DNA of 64,000 nt from JBIKWM01 sp044356305. GTDB taxonomy: Bacteria > Bacteroidota > Bacteroidia > UBA10329. Each line of letters starts with the position of its first letter. Position 1 is the first letter of the stretch. A program made the position numbers and the translations under genes. Of this stretch, positions 33,010 through 40,741 are shown one piece after another. The DNA is taken from positions 124,001-188,000 of the forward strand of contig JBIKWM010000001.1 in assembly GCA_044356305.1 (NCBI GenBank). The letters are read 5' to 3'. A model generated the notes under the pieces. The model searched no databases, was not told the DNA's origin, and worked only from the letters and a program-made list of their open reading frames with translations.

Positions 33010-34572
33010 ATGAGAAAGCTATTCATTGTGCTGGGCGCTGTGGCCCTTTTCGGTGGCGGGGCCTATGTGGGCAGCCGTTTCCTTGGCGTTGAGAAACCGA
33101 TGATGGCCGCGGCATCGCCCCTGGCGGGCATGAGCGGGGCGGCATCGGCCACCGGTACCATTGCCAGCACTTTCACAGGCGAGGTGATAGAGGTGATGGA
33201 CGGCCAGAGCATACAGGAGGCTGTGGGCCGGGCCAGGCCGGGCGACATGGTGCGGGTGTATCCCGGCACGTACAGGGAGACCGTGTACATCGACAAGGAC
33301 AACATCACCCTGCAAGGCGTGATACGCGAGGGCGAATGGCCCACCATGGAGGGCGATAAGAAACTCAACGATGCCATCCTCTATTCGGGCAACGGCATAA
33401 CGGTCGAGAATTTCCGCATCACCAACTACAAGGGCAACGGGATCATGGGGCAGGCGGGCAACAACTTTGTGCTGCGCAACAACCTGATCATTGACACCGG
33501 GGTGTACGGCATTTTCCCCGAATACGGCACGAACGGGGTCATCTCGCACAACATCCTTTCGGGCATTGAGGATGCCGCCATCTATGTGGGCATGTGTGAT
33601 AATGTGGATGTGCGGAACAACGAGGTGTTCAACAGCGTGGCGGGCATAGAGATAGAGAACTGCCGCTACAGCCTTGTTGAGGACAACTACGTTCACGATA
33701 ACACCGGGGGCATACTCACCTTCATCACACCCGGACTGCCCATCAAAGACTGCCACCATGTAATCATCCGAAACAACTTTGTGGTGAACAACAACCACGA
33801 GAACTTCGCCATCAAGGGCTCGCTGGTGGCATCGCTGCCCAAGGGTACCGGCATTATCGTGATGGCGGCCGATGATGTGGTGATAGAGAACAACATTGTG
33901 CAGGGCAACAACAACGCGGGCATCGTGGTCACTGACCTGAGCTTCGGGGCACAGATATCCAAGGACCTGGAGGTGGAGCCCTACCCCGATCGCATTGTGA
34001 TACTGGACAACGTGATGCTCAACAACGGGGCCGAGCCCATGGGCGACATCCAGGTGGCAATCAAGGCCGGGCTGGTGGACCGCGGGCCCGATGTGGTGAG
34101 CAACGGCAAGACCAACGGCTGTATGCGCAACGCGGCCAATTACGTCACCCTGCAGATGGGGCATTTTGAGCGGTGCGACCACCCCGGCACCTCAGAGATA
34201 CGCTCCTATCTGCTGGCCGAATCTGTGAAACCTCGCACTGATGACGAGATGGAAAAGGGCAAGCTGGCCTACTACGGGGTGTGTGCCGGCTGCCATGCCT
34301 ATGACATCCGTATGATAGGCCCGCCCACACAGGTCATTCAGGCCCTGTATGCCAACAACCCCCAGGGCATAGCCGACTATGTGGCCAACCCGGTGAAGAA
34401 GCGTGATGATTTCCCGGCCATGCCCCCACAGGCGCACCTCACGCCTGAGACAAGACTGGCCGTGGCCAAGTACCTGCTCAGCATAGAGCAGCAGGCCAAG
34501 AAGGGTATGGGCCGCGCCAACTACAACCGCGAGGCCAAGGAGAAGAAGGACAGCACCGAGGCGAAGAAGTGA
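33010..34572 (+). CDS. NosD-like beta-helix protein fused to cytochrome c
   Basis: A 520-residue exported protein. After a hydrophobic leader (LFIVLGAVALFGGGAYVG), residues about 55-370 form a right-handed parallel beta-helix with CASH/NosD-type repeats (VLRNNLIIDTGVYGIFPE, VDVRNNEVFNSVAGIEIENC, VIENNIVQGNNNAGIVVTD). Residues about 405-500 are a monoheme cytochrome c with CAGCH (Cys425, Cys428, His429) and likely ligand Met471 in FPAMPPQ. The C-terminus is Lys/Glu-rich. It resembles beta-helix proteins that occur with diheme cytochromes (TIGR03805/03806-type pairs, from memory). Function unknown; third gene of the cytochrome operon. Confidence 0.88.
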   Translation: MRKLFIVLGAVALFGGGAYVGSRFLGVEKPMMAAASPLAGMSGAASATGTIASTFTGEVIEVMDGQSIQEAVGRARPGDMVRVYPGTYRETVYIDKDNITLQGVIREGEWPTMEGDKKLNDAILYSGNGITVENFRITNYKGNGIMGQAGNNFVLRNNLIIDTGVYGIFPEYGTNGVISHNILSGIEDAAIYVGMCDNVDVRNNEVFNSVAGIEIENCRYSLVEDNYVHDNTGGILTFITPGLPIKDCHHVIIRNNFVVNNNHENFAIKGSLVASLPKGTGIIVMAADDVVIENNIVQGNNNAGIVVTDLSFGAQISKDLEVEPYPDRIVILDNVMLNNGAEPMGDIQVAIKAGLVDRGPDVVSNGKTNGCMRNAANYVTLQMGHFERCDHPGTSEIRSYLLAESVKPRTDDEMEKGKLAYYGVCAGCHAYDIRMIGPPTQVIQALYANNPQGIADYVANPVKKRDDFPAMPPQAHLTPETRLAVAKYLLSIEQQAKKGMGRANYNREAKEKKDSTEAKK

Positions 34573-34615
34573 GTCGTCAATAGCCTGTCCGTATCTGGCA
34601 CCCACAGTGCCGACC

Positions 34616-34834
34616 GGAATGTTCCGAATCCGTCTGGGGAATCCACAGACATGATCGGAATGTTCCTGTCCATATCCGGCAGGTGCAGGACGTAAATCGG
34701 AATGTTCCCATTCGCTTCAGGCAGGTGCAACCACACGACCCCGATGTTCCAAAGGCCTCCAAGCAGGTGCATGGCATTGACCGCGATGTTCCTGTTCGCA
34801 TCCGGCACGTCCAGCGTGTAACCGTGCATGTTCC
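34616..34834 (-). repeat. Six imperfect 42-bp repeats (14-codon period)
   Basis: The core GGAATGTTCC, or close variants, ends at 34625, 34666, 34708, 34750, 34792 and 34834: one 41-bp step and four 42-bp steps. Read on the minus strand, the units encode a 14-residue period of the form LPxxxxNIPIxVLH. The 41-bp step breaks the frame, so the block looks like the remnant of a repeat-protein gene or a repeat family in its own right. Confidence 0.7.
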
Positions 34835-35130
34835 GGTTGATTCCCTTCGTGAATAGGCGCGGGATTCAGCGTTTAGGGTCCTGACAATACTCTTCCATGA
34901 TCAGGCTATTTCGAATCATGAAATTAAGGCGCTGATGAAGCGGTGAATGAGCCTGATGCCCCTCCACCGTATACAAGAGCCGAACTGTAATAGGCAAACA
35001 GCTATTTCCTCAAACCCCTACCCCGGCCATGATGCTTTCGATGTGCGCACGGCCATCGTTGTTGCTCAGCGCGGGGTCAGCGGCCCGCTCGGGGTGGGCT
35101 AGTCAACTTTATCCATCTGCGAATAATGAA

Positions 35131-35159
35131 GAAGGGCGGCCCTTGCGGAGCCGCCCTTC
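35131..35159 (-). terminator. Hairpin after the PKD-domain T9SS gene
   Basis: GAAGGGCGGC and GCCGCCCTTC form a perfect 10-bp stem with a 9-base loop, 28 bp past the stop codon. The following minus-strand bases TTCATTATTC are only moderately T-rich. It may also serve the opposite strand. Confidence 0.65.
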
Positions 35160-35187
35160 GGGGGGAAAAAATGAAGACCGAAACCCA

Positions 35188-37509
35188 TTAATCGGCCTTC
35201 ATGAACCTTTCGGTGACTGCGCTGCTGCCCACTGGCTGCAGACTCAGAACATACACACCGGGGGTGAGGGCGCTCACATCAACAGTGATGCTGTTGGCAC
35301 CGGCAGCAATGCTCACATTGCGGGCCACCACCTTACGCCCTGTAAGATCGCTCACAGTCAGGGTACCCTGAGCAGCAGTACGGGCATCGAGGCCGAGGGT
35401 GAGGCGGTCGTTGGCCGGATTTGGGTACGTGCCGGTGATGCTGACCACAGTAGCCTCGTCAATGCCGGTGGCCACCATGTCAGAGTTCACGAAGAAGCTC
35501 AGGTCAGACACACCAGGGTTCTGAGGGCTCAGGGTCACTACAGCAGGGGTGCAGGGCACACCGAGCACCTCTACATACACCTGATAGGTGCCATATGCAA
35601 GGTCGCTCAGGTTGAAGTTGCCATTGGCATCGGTGTAGGTGTACATCACGGCATCACCGTTCATGGTGAACACCTCAACAGCCACGTTGGCAATGGCATC
35701 GCCCGGATCCTGCTTGTTGGCACCTTCGGTCACATCGCCACCGATAAAGCCTGGGCCTCCGGGGTTGTTGCCCGAGATGAGTATAATATCGTTCGGCGCA
35801 CCGGGCATCACAGCACCAATGGTGATCTCGTCAGCGAAGTTCCAGAAGGGCGAATTGCCATAGTAGGTAGGCAGGTGATCACTGTAGTAGATGCTGTTGG
35901 GGCCTGTTGCTGCCTTTACCAGGTAGTTTCCGCAATCAGCTCCGAACCAGTAGTAGCCCATCGAGTCGGCACTGGTGGTCTGCACAGCAGTGAGCATGTT
36001 GGTGTTGGCATCGAAGGTGATAAGATACACGGTTGCGAAATCGACCGGGGTGCTGGTATTGCCAGCGAAAACCTGACCATAGATGTAGTTGTAGCAGCCC
36101 ATGCTGTCAGTAACCACTGTCATGCACTCTGTGCACGATGTGCCATTCAGGGTGTAGGCTGTGAGGCATACATTGTAGGTGCCGGCAACTGAGAAGGTAT
36201 GATCCACAACCACGCCTGAACCGGTTGACCCATCACCGAAATTCCACACGAACTGACCCATCACGTTGGCAGCCGAGGCCACAAAAGTGTACCCGCCAGC
36301 AGGGGTCTGACCGAAGGAGAATGTTGCATCGCAGTTGCCACCGCTGCCACCACCGAAGCTCACATAGTCACAGTAGGTGTCTGAGCACGTGCCGTTGCTC
36401 ACAGTGAGGCATACATAGTAGGTGCCCACGCTGTCGTACGAATGCCATGGATACTGTTGGTTGCTGGTGCTTCCGTCACCGAAATCCCAAGCGTAGCTCA
36501 GGCCGCTGCCTTGGCTCTGGTTGTAGAAGTACATGGCCACATTGGCACTGTCAACAGAGGTGAAGTATGCCTGGCAGCTGCCACCACCGTTACCGCTCAC
36601 GGTCACATTGGCGCAGAACTGGTCGGCACACATTGCAGTGCTATCGATGACCGTGGCGCAGACACTGTACACGCCACCGCTTGGGAAAGTGATGTTCGGG
36701 TTAGCCCCATAATAGGTTAGGCTCAGACCATTGCCTGTTACACTCCAGTAGTAGGTGCTATTGTTAGGGTCGGTGCTGCTTCCGGTGAAGTAGAACGGAT
36801 TGGCCACACCTGCGGTGATCCCACCGTTCGGATTACTCGCGTATTGGAAAGAGGCAGAACAGCCATTGCCGCTGCCACCACCTATCACAATGGTGTCGCA
36901 GGCAGTCCAAGAGCAGCCGTTGGCATCGGCAATCACAGCGCAGATCCCGTAAGAGCCTGCTGTAAGCCCAGTTGTATCATAGGCCACCGTCTGCCCTGTC
37001 TGGCTGTTGCCATCAGGCATCCACCAAGTGTAGGTGTATGGGGCTGTGCCGCAACCTACCACCGCGGTGTAGGTGCTCATGAAACCGTTGTTCCCGGCCG
37101 AGATATAGGCAGAGCAGTTGCAACCGCCACCGCCACCGTTGGGGTTACAGCTGAGCACAAAGTTCACCAGGGCCGTGTCAACCGTTCCCTGCTGGTTGCT
37201 CACTGTGGCCGAGTAGGTGTTCAGAGCACCGTTGCAAGGTTCGTAGGTAACCAGATTATACGTCTGGTTGGGGCCCGTAAGGCTACCGTCCACGATATTG
37301 ATGTAATACCAGCCGTTGGCGTTGGTCACCCCGCAAAGGGTGTCAAGTGCCGGGCTGTTGACTGTCACACACACCTGTTGGCCGCTTACAGCAGCACCAC
37401 TGGAGTTGGTGACATAACCTGAAATGAACATGTCATCTGGGTTGAGTTGGGCCCACAGCGAGGTGCTCGCCAGTAGGCTCAACAGGAGGGGAAGGAGTCG
37501 CTTTTTCAT
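35188..37509 (-). CDS. T9SS-secreted multi-domain protein with PKD repeats
   Basis: A 773-residue secreted protein. The signal peptide is MKKRLLPLLLSLLASTSLWA. After it comes a carboxypeptidase-regulatory-like beta domain (FISGYVTNSSGAAVSGQQV), then several PKD-type domains, two with the clear signature WDFGDGS/WNFGDGS, joined by Gly-rich linkers (NGGGGG, GGGSGNG), further CarbReg-like domains and a type A sorting tail (YPNPANDRLTLGLD ... VSDLTGRKVV ... LTPGVYVLSL). No catalytic domain is seen, so adhesion or a structural surface role is likely. Many Cys residues suggest disulfides. Met 37509 yields the signal peptide. Confidence 0.88.
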   Translation of the reverse strand: MKKRLLPLLLSLLASTSLWAQLNPDDMFISGYVTNSSGAAVSGQQVCVTVNSPALDTLCGVTNANGWYYINIVDGSLTGPNQTYNLVTYEPCNGALNTYSATVSNQQGTVDTALVNFVLSCNPNGGGGGCNCSAYISAGNNGFMSTYTAVVGCGTAPYTYTWWMPDGNSQTGQTVAYDTTGLTAGSYGICAVIADANGCSWTACDTIVIGGGSGNGCSASFQYASNPNGGITAGVANPFYFTGSSTDPNNSTYYWSVTGNGLSLTYYGANPNITFPSGGVYSVCATVIDSTAMCADQFCANVTVSGNGGGSCQAYFTSVDSANVAMYFYNQSQGSGLSYAWDFGDGSTSNQQYPWHSYDSVGTYYVCLTVSNGTCSDTYCDYVSFGGGSGGNCDATFSFGQTPAGGYTFVASAANVMGQFVWNFGDGSTGSGVVVDHTFSVAGTYNVCLTAYTLNGTSCTECMTVVTDSMGCYNYIYGQVFAGNTSTPVDFATVYLITFDANTNMLTAVQTTSADSMGYYWFGADCGNYLVKAATGPNSIYYSDHLPTYYGNSPFWNFADEITIGAVMPGAPNDIILISGNNPGGPGFIGGDVTEGANKQDPGDAIANVAVEVFTMNGDAVMYTYTDANGNFNLSDLAYGTYQVYVEVLGVPCTPAVVTLSPQNPGVSDLSFFVNSDMVATGIDEATVVSITGTYPNPANDRLTLGLDARTAAQGTLTVSDLTGRKVVARNVSIAAGANSITVDVSALTPGVYVLSLQPVGSSAVTERFMKAD

Positions 37510-37893
37510 GGCAATTGGATTTTGGTTGATGCAAATGTGGAGGGGTGATTCTCTCCCCAAAAGATGTTTTTACCTTTTTCTTACGCGTTCAAACTTTCGT
37601 TCTCGGATTTCAACGCACTTATTGTTGACTTCCCACCCTCAGACGCTTACATGGTCAGGGGTTGCCAGTGTCGAATTTTCCTTCAAATTGATGGATGCTG
37701 GGTTGTGGTTCTATTCTGAAAACCGGACCTGTTTCACCAGTTGCAATCACATAATGGTGTGTTTTAAACCTTCCACATTCTTTGGGACTGGCAATAGTAG
37801 GTTGGAATACCATCAACAATTCAAGTACAATGCCCCTTAACCTGCCTTCTATCACTTACTTCGCCCGTTACCTTATAAGGAGCTGAATCGTCA
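37510..37893. other. 384-bp intergenic region, no gene recognised
   Basis: AT-rich leader region between the divergent PKD-protein gene and the YdeI-like gene. On the minus strand CACATTTG, one mismatch from the -7 consensus, lies upstream of 37509. No stable hairpin, tRNA or supported short gene is seen. Confidence 0.6.
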
Positions 37894-38409
37894 ATGATCC
37901 ACCACACAGCAATTGTAGAGCGTTTCGGTAGCATGGGCGAGAAAACCGGCTGGACCTATGTGACTATTCCGGCTGCCATTGCGCGGTTGATAAAGGACGA
38001 CAGGCGCAGTTTCCGTGTCAAAGGCACATTGGCCGGGCACCCCATAGCAATGGTGGCGCTGATTCCTATGGGCGAAGGCGATTTCATCCTCCCACTCAAT
38101 GACCGCTTACGGAGAGGCATGGGTCCTGCCGCACGCGAGGGCAACGAAGTGGACATGGTTCTGGAACTGGACCTCACTCCCCAGACTATTGACGAGGAGC
38201 TCCTCCTTTGCCTGGCCGATGAACCCCACGCCATGCAGGCGTTTGAGGCCATGCCTCGATCGCATCAGCGCTATTTCTCTAAGTGGGTGCAAGAAGCCAA
38301 GACCGCACCTACGCGTGCCAAGCGCATAGCTATGACGGTCGAAGCCATGCTGCGGGGCTTCGATTTCGGGCAGATGCTGCGCCACGAGCGTGAGCAACGG
38401 AACAGGTGA
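37894..38409 (+). CDS. DUF1905/YdeI-like protein
   Basis: A 171-residue cytoplasmic protein in two parts. Residues about 5-95 match DUF1905 (GWTYVTIPAAIARLIKDDRRSFRVKG ends with a small beta-barrel pattern, IAMVALIPMGEGDFILPLND). Residues about 110-165 match the YdeI/OmpD-associated helical segment (FEAMPRSHQRYFSKWVQEAK, RAKRIAMTVEAML). The biochemical role of the family is unsettled; it has been linked to bacteriocin or peptide stress. The gene stands alone. Confidence 0.85.
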   Translation: MIHHTAIVERFGSMGEKTGWTYVTIPAAIARLIKDDRRSFRVKGTLAGHPIAMVALIPMGEGDFILPLNDRLRRGMGPAAREGNEVDMVLELDLTPQTIDEELLLCLADEPHAMQAFEAMPRSHQRYFSKWVQEAKTAPTRAKRIAMTVEAMLRGFDFGQMLRHEREQRNR

Positions 38410-38589
38410 TCTGAAGTGCTCTCTGTTCAGACCGCATTAGCTGAGAGCGCTCGCAGCGGTCAACCTTGCCATTGGGAACAGCCATGACGTATCAGCCCTT
38501 TTATCAAAGAGAATAAGAGATACGGGATCTATCAACTATCACCTGTATGCCGCGCCCACTGGGTTCTGATTGCCCACCGACCGGCATCC

Positions 38590-38597
38590 TACCTTCG
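38590..38597 (+). promoter_or_regulatory. -7 promoter element before the DUF4105 gene
   Basis: TACCTTCG matches TAnnTT(T/C)G, with TTG 17 bp upstream (38570-38572). It ends 5 bp before the start codon, implying a leaderless transcript. Confidence 0.6.
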
Positions 38598-38601
38598 TGC
38601 C

Positions 38602-39807
38602 ATGCACTTGAGCCGGATATCCCTTTCGCTGACTTTAGCCATATTGCTCTCAACTGTTGTTCGCGCGCAGCAGATCCCTGTGCTTTCAGATAGTGCGCGA
38701 ATCAGCCTCATAACCTGCGGCCCCGGCAATGAACTGTACTCCTCGTTCGGCCACACGGCCATTCGCGTATACGACCCCCAGCAGGGCATCGACTACACCT
38801 ATAATTACGGTACGTTCGATTTCGACCAGCCCAATTTCTATCTCAATTTCACAAGGGGAAATCTGCTTTACATGCTCTCGGTGGGGCATTACCGGAATTT
38901 CGTGCGCGTATACAGGAATGAGAACCGAAGTGTACACGAGCAATTTCTGCGCCTCGATGCCGATCAGAGACAGGCCCTTTTTGAGTTTGTGGAATGGAAT
39001 GCAGAGCCTGAGAACCGCAGCTATGCGTACGACTATTTCTTCGACAATTGCAGCACACGTCCTCGCGATGTGATAGCCCAGGTGCTTGGCGATCAACTGA
39101 TGTGGGACAGCAGCTACGTGGATCACCACCGCAGCATCCGCTCCATGTGCGATGATTACATACTGCACACCCAACCGTGGGGCGATCTGGGTATCGACAT
39201 CTGCCTCGGCAGCCGCATTGACAGGACCACGACCGCTTGGGAGCACACCTACCTGCCATACGAACTGGAGCGGGCAGTTGACCACGCCTACGTGCGCTCA
39301 GGCGATTCAATCTTACCTCTTGTCAGCAGCAAATGGGATGTGGTGGTGCCCGAGCCAACTGAAAATGAAGTGGGCTGGTTCGCACCGCAGCCAGTGTTCG
39401 TGGCAGTGCTCTTGGTGGTGGCCATGATGGTCACATTTATGCGCATGGGCGGCTGGTTCGCAGGTTATGTGGAGGGCTCCGTTTTCTTCCTTTCCGGCCT
39501 TTTGGGCCTGCTGCTGGCTTTTCTATGGTTCGGCACATCGCACGCCACAGCGGCATGGAACCTCAATCTGGCCTGGGCCGTGCCCACCGATATTGTGTTT
39601 GCCCTGGCCCTTTTCAGGCGGCAGCGGCCCACATGGGTGCGTTGGTATGCCATTTTCATGCTTGCGCTGTGCGCGTTGCTGCTGATTTTCTGGGGGATGC
39701 TGCCTCAGATGCTCCACTACTCCCTACGCTTCTTCGTGATCCTCAAGATGTTCCTTGCCCTCGGCATATTCCGCACATGGGCAGGCGGAACAGCCATGCG
39801 CAATTGA
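38602..39807 (+). CDS. DUF4105 (Lnb-type N-terminal domain) membrane protein
   Basis: A 401-residue protein with a signal peptide (ends VVRAQQ), a periplasmic DUF4105 domain (residues about 30-250) and about four or five C-terminal membrane segments. The domain shows GPGNELYSSFGHTAIRVYDP (His in the N-terminal motif) and DYFFDNCSTRPRDVI (Cys in the second motif), the putative catalytic His/Cys of the Lnb-like family. Lnb in Gram-positives is a lipoprotein intramolecular transacylase; the Bacteroidetes homologues have no settled function. An envelope lipid or lipoprotein modification is plausible. Confidence 0.88.
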   Translation: MHLSRISLSLTLAILLSTVVRAQQIPVLSDSARISLITCGPGNELYSSFGHTAIRVYDPQQGIDYTYNYGTFDFDQPNFYLNFTRGNLLYMLSVGHYRNFVRVYRNENRSVHEQFLRLDADQRQALFEFVEWNAEPENRSYAYDYFFDNCSTRPRDVIAQVLGDQLMWDSSYVDHHRSIRSMCDDYILHTQPWGDLGIDICLGSRIDRTTTAWEHTYLPYELERAVDHAYVRSGDSILPLVSSKWDVVVPEPTENEVGWFAPQPVFVAVLLVVAMMVTFMRMGGWFAGYVEGSVFFLSGLLGLLLAFLWFGTSHATAAWNLNLAWAVPTDIVFALALFRRQRPTWVRWYAIFMLALCALLLIFWGMLPQMLHYSLRFFVILKMFLALGIFRTWAGGTAMRN

Positions 39808-39856
39808 CATAGGCTTAACGCACCACCGCTATATTCAACCCCTTCAAAGGCGCATC

Positions 39857-40741
39857 ATGAGGCTATGCCTGATAGTGAGTATGATTCTTGCCAACGTGCT
39901 CACTTTGCGCGCACAGGACAACTGGTCGCTCGGGGCGCGCTCGGCCGCTATGGCCAATGCATCAGTTTGCCTCACCGACCTGTGGGCCGTACATCACAAC
40001 CAGGCGGCATTGGCTGATCTGCGTCAAGCAGGCATCGGGGTGTACTATGAGAACCGTTTCCTAGTCAAGGACATGTCTATGCAGGGGGCGGCCATTGCCA
40101 TCCCCACCTTCAAAGTGGGCACTTTCGGAGTAAGCTGGTCGAGATTTGGCAACAACCTATATAACGACAACCGTGTGGGCCTGGCCTATGGCATGAAGTT
40201 GTTCAAGTTCCTCAGTGCCGGGGTGCAGCTCAATTACCTCAACACCTACCTGGCCGAGAACTATGGCAACAAAGGCAATTTCGTTGTCGAACTGGGCGTG
40301 CTGTCGCAAGTGACAAAGAACTTCCGCGTGGGATTCCATGCCTACAACCTGTCACGCGCCTCACTTTCAGACCGCTTCTCTACAGAGTATGTGCCCATGA
40401 TCTTCAGGCTGGGCATGCAGTACGATTTTTCGCAGAAGGTGCGTGTGGCCCTCGAGGCCAACAAGGACATGGTGCTACCACCAGTGGTGAAACTGGGTGT
40501 GGAATATCTGCCCAGCGAAGTGATCCAGATCCGGGTGGGCGCGGCCACACAGCCCTTTCAGGCCACATTCGGTTTCGGGGTCAGGTTCAAAGGCATCCAT
40601 TTCGATGTGGCGGGGGCGGTGCACCCGGTGCTCGGTTTCTCGCCCATGGGATCGCTGTCGTACAACTTCAACGCCTTCAAGCAGCCCAAGGAGAAAGAGA
40701 AGGTGAAGGATGGCGCCTCGAAGTCTAAGGGCAGGAAATGA
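39857..40741 (+). CDS. PorV/PorQ-like outer-membrane beta-barrel protein
   Basis: A 294-residue protein with a signal peptide (MRLCLIVSMILANVLTLRAQ) and a FadL-like barrel pattern. The N-terminus WSLGARSAAMANASVCLTDLWAVHHNQAALA is the hallmark of the PorV/PorQ family (the small Gly-Ala-rich plug with NPA-like turn, here NQA). Family members assist T9SS cargo processing or form surface channels. It ends in a Lys-rich tail. The stop overlaps the start of the next gene (ATGA), so both are co-translated. Confidence 0.8.
   Translation: MRLCLIVSMILANVLTLRAQDNWSLGARSAAMANASVCLTDLWAVHHNQAALADLRQAGIGVYYENRFLVKDMSMQGAAIAIPTFKVGTFGVSWSRFGNNLYNDNRVGLAYGMKLFKFLSAGVQLNYLNTYLAENYGNKGNFVVELGVLSQVTKNFRVGFHAYNLSRASLSDRFSTEYVPMIFRLGMQYDFSQKVRVALEANKDMVLPPVVKLGVEYLPSEVIQIRVGAATQPFQATFGFGVRFKGIHFDVAGAVHPVLGFSPMGSLSYNFNAFKQPKEKEKVKDGASKSKGRK

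Larger units (their letters stand above)
34573..35187. other. 615-bp intergenic region with 42-bp repeats and a terminator
   Basis: Contains the repeat block 34616-34834 and the hairpin at 35131-35159, listed separately. The stretch 34835-35130 shows no convincing gene, RNA or promoter. Confidence 0.7.

Noticed and set aside
33019..34182. Long minus-strand frame opposite the beta-helix cytochrome gene
   Set aside because: A shadow caused by high GC and codon bias; the plus strand has clear domains, heme motif and operon context.
34521..34829. 102-residue minus-strand reading frame over the 42-bp repeats
   Set aside because: It runs into the end of the cytochrome fusion gene, the repeat frame shifts inside it, and there is no promoter or signal; treated as a repeat block.
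35029..36192. Long plus-strand frame opposite the PKD protein gene
   Set aside because: The minus-strand protein has a signal peptide, PKD motifs and sorting tail; the opposite frame shows none.
37424..37840. 138-residue plus-strand frame before the YdeI-like gene
   Set aside because: It starts inside the signal peptide region of the divergent gene, has no recognisable domain, and sits in promoter DNA.
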